Of a DNA stretch of 64,000 nt, positions 61,971 to 64,000 are shown piece by piece (the first letter of the stretch is position 1; each line of letters begins with the position of its first letter). The position numbers and the translations under genes were made by a program. Source of the DNA: Sporodiniella umbellata. Lineage: Eukaryota > Mucoromycota > Mucoromycetes > Mucorales > Rhizopodaceae. Below the pieces are notes generated by a model, which saw only the letters and a list, made by a program, of their open reading frames with translations, was not told the DNA's origin and searched no databases. The stretch lies in assembly GCA_025677835.1 (NCBI GenBank), contig JAIXMR010000023.1, positions 1 through 64,000 on the forward strand, read 5' to 3'.

Positions 61971-62883
61971 ATGGCAAGAAGATACGATTCCCGAACTACA
62001 ATCTTTTCGCCTGAAGGTATTGAAACCTTATAGAAGCAATAATTAAAATAAAAAAACTAAAAAAAATTGGATAGGTCGTTTATATCAAGTTGAATATGCC
62101 ATGGAGGCTATTTCTCAAGCAGGCATTGCATTAGGCATTCTTGCTAAAGATGGTATTGTACTTGCAGCTGAAAAGAAGGTGACTTCGAAACTTTTGGAGA
62201 ACGACGCTTCATCAGAAAAGATTTATAAATTGAACGAGTAAGACCTATTGAGATTGCAAGTCAGTTACTGACATTCTGTTCAGTAACATTGTTTGTGGTG
62301 TAGCTGGTATCACGGCTGATGCCAACATTTTAATTAATTGGATTCGGGCCAGTGCACAACGTTATTTGTTTAACTACAATGAAGAGATTCCAGTTGAACA
62401 ATTAGTTCAAAACGTATGTGATTTAAAGCAAGGTTATACTCAATATGGTGGATTACGTCCTTTTGGTGTCTCTTTTATCTTTGCCGGTTACGACGAGCAT
62501 TACGGCTTTCAACTTTACCATTCCGATCCTTCTGGCAACTACGGTGGCTGGAAGGCTACATGTATTGGTGCCAATAATGCAACAGCCCAAAGCATTTTAA
62601 AGCAGGATCATAAAGAAGATATGACATTAGAAGAAGCAAAGGCTTTGGCCATTAAGGTTTTGAGTAAAACAATGGACAGCACCACACTAACAAGCGAGAA
62701 GCGTAAGTAGTCTGATGAACAAGAGAGCGAATATGAATCTAACTATTTATTATTGAAACAGTGGAGTTTGCTACTATTCAAATTGTGAATGAAAAAGTCA
62801 AATACAGTCTTTATAAACCTGAAGAAATCAACAGCTTGTTGAAGGAACAAAATGTCGGCGGAAACGCAGAAACCACTCAATAA
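61971..62883 (+). CDS. pre9: 20S proteasome subunit alpha-3 (PSMA4/Pre9)
   Basis: A four-exon gene; the start [16 protein letters not shown] is at 61971 and the stop at 62881-62883. It shows the alpha-type N-terminal signature [16 protein letters not shown] and [51 protein letters not shown] identifies alpha-3. The C-terminus is short ([10 protein letters not shown]). The subunit forms part of the outer gate ring of the 20S core. Length and motifs are normal. Alpha-3 is the only dispensable alpha subunit in yeast. Confidence 0.96.
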
Positions 62884-63177
62884 AATAAAAGAAAAGAAAA
62901 GGGGAAAGGAGCAAAAAGGAAACACCTGTAAATGTATACATTCATATATACTCACATTAAAAGAGTATGAGGACACAGTCCAGTTGGTTTTTTTTTTTAG
63001 CAAATGCATAAGTTTCATACCTAAAGAGAAAAAAAAAACAGGGCCAGAAATTTAATCTGCGAAACAAAGGGCGTCACAGCAGGAATTGAGAAGAAAAAAA
63101 AAAAAAAAAAAGCCGTTTGTCTGCCAGTGTTCACTACTTTTTGTTTCACTTTCTATTAGGACGAAATCTAACAAGTC

Positions 63178-64000
63178 ATGTCAGGCATTCAAAGCAACAA
63201 TCCTTTCGAATTACTGAGCAGAAAAACTAAAGCTCAAGAGAAAAAAGTTTCGGACAGCAATATGATGGTTGATGATGACGTGCCGTCTTCTGAGACAGAA
63301 GAGGTTTTGAAGGAATCTGTAGTAAACAAACCCAACGAAAAAGAAGAGAAAGGTGCTGCTTCTGAAGACGAAAACGAAGGAGACGAATCTTCCCAAGAAT
63401 CAGAAGAAGAACGCGAATATGAAATTGAAAAAATTGTTGGCCATAAGCTTGTCAAAGTAATATACAAACATTCGATTAAAAAACAATAGCAGTGACTCAT
63501 TTCTTCCTATTTGTGTTTCTTTATCGCAAACTTAGGGAAAGGTTACCAAGTATGAAATCAAATGGAAAGGCTACTCAAAGGAAGACAACACTATGGAGAG
63601 TGCCGATTCTATTCACGAGTAAGTTGCTTAAAATACTTTTTGCTGTTGGTATACTATATGCTTATCTCATCAACAGCGATGCTCCTGAGATATGCGAAAA
63701 GTACTGGGATAGTTTTGATATTCAAAGACCAAAAAATGCTCCGGGGTATATTCAAGATGCCAAAAAAAGTGATACAAAGCCCAAAAAAAATACAAATCAA
63801 AAAAAAGAGACTCGAGAAACAAAGTCAAAGAGAGCTGCTGAGGAAATAGACTCGATCTTAGAGCATGTACCCCGATGTATGACTGAAAAAGGATATATTG
63901 TTCCTAAGACATATCCTAACGATACAACTGACTGGGATGCAGAACTGAAGACAATTGCTGCTGTTCAGCTTTCTCCTGTAGATAAAAATGTTATGCTGGC
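63178..64000 (+). CDS. HP1-like chromodomain protein (3' end missing)
   Basis: The start MSGIQSNNPFELLSRK is at 63178. An acidic N-terminal region (many E, D, S) leads into a chromodomain: EYEIEKIVGHKLVK | GKVTKYEIKWKGYSKED | D-D-APEICEKYW, split by two introns. The aromatic cage residues expected at EYEIEK (Y) and KWKGY (W and Y) are present; the usual NTWEP reads NTMES. A basic hinge rich in K and T follows. The sequence ending the window (IVPKTYPNDTTDWDAELKTI) looks like the start of a chromoshadow domain. Chromo plus chromoshadow defines HP1/Swi6 proteins, which bind methylated H3K9 and compact heterochromatin. The gene runs off the window. Confidence 0.85.

Overview
The window is fungal nuclear DNA. 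It is AT-rich and intron-rich, with introns of about 45-80 nt (GTAAG/GTATG donors, CTAAC branch sites, AG acceptors) and many long A or T runs. The gene set combines a White collar-1 photoreceptor with a GATA finger, a Rom2-type Rho1 exchange factor, an Nrc2/Fpk1 kinase, a Gin4/Hsl1 kinase, a Snt2-type BAH/PHD protein, a TRIC-like channel and a claudin-like protein. This best fits an early-diverging fungus, most likely Mucorales; that placement is inferred from gene content only. Almost every gene is spliced. The coordinates given run from start codon to stop codon, and the exon joins were worked out by hand from reading frames and splice sites.

Layout. 1-891 (+) holds the 3' part of a TRIC-like channel, converging on an Snt2-like chromatin protein (930-4599, -). 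A 3.7-kb gene-poor spacer follows. Then come an unrecognised coiled-coil protein (8315-9357, -), a claudin-like tetraspan (10122-11050, -), mitochondrial ribosomal protein L21 (11275-11876, -), an orphan gene (12145-13036, +) and a Gin4/Hsl1-type kinase (13084-16274, -). 18-30 kb holds a GH18 chitinase with charged tails (+), a Csn12/Thp1-type PCI protein (+), a two-LIM protein (+), an EF-hand mitochondrial carrier (-), and an Mvp1/SNX8 sorting nexin (+) that converges on ATP synthase alpha (29823-31711, -). An Nrc2/Fpk1 kinase (33246-35055, -) follows.

38.7-42.5 kb is the odd section. A glyoxalase I gene carries an in-frame TAA. Next to it are two tail-to-tail copies of an unrecognised zinc-finger gene, whose 5' parts form a nearly identical inverted repeat. 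After 5.4 kb without genes come white collar-1 (47853-50047, +) and, 188 bp further on, the Rho1 GEF (50236-54607, +). A second 3.5-kb spacer contains a 17-bp inverted repeat. The window ends with a MyTH4-RhoGAP (+), a dual-specificity phosphatase (-), proteasome subunit alpha-3 (+) and the start of an HP1-like chromodomain gene (+, runs off the end).

How the genes relate. Most are unrelated housekeeping genes. Still, a Rho GEF, a Rho GAP, a dual-specificity phosphatase and an Nrc2/Fpk1 kinase lie within 28 kb; in yeasts, relatives of these act in cell-wall integrity and polarity signalling. Snt2 and the HP1-like protein are chromatin factors. I found no tRNA, rRNA, CRISPR array, intact transposase or reverse transcriptase.
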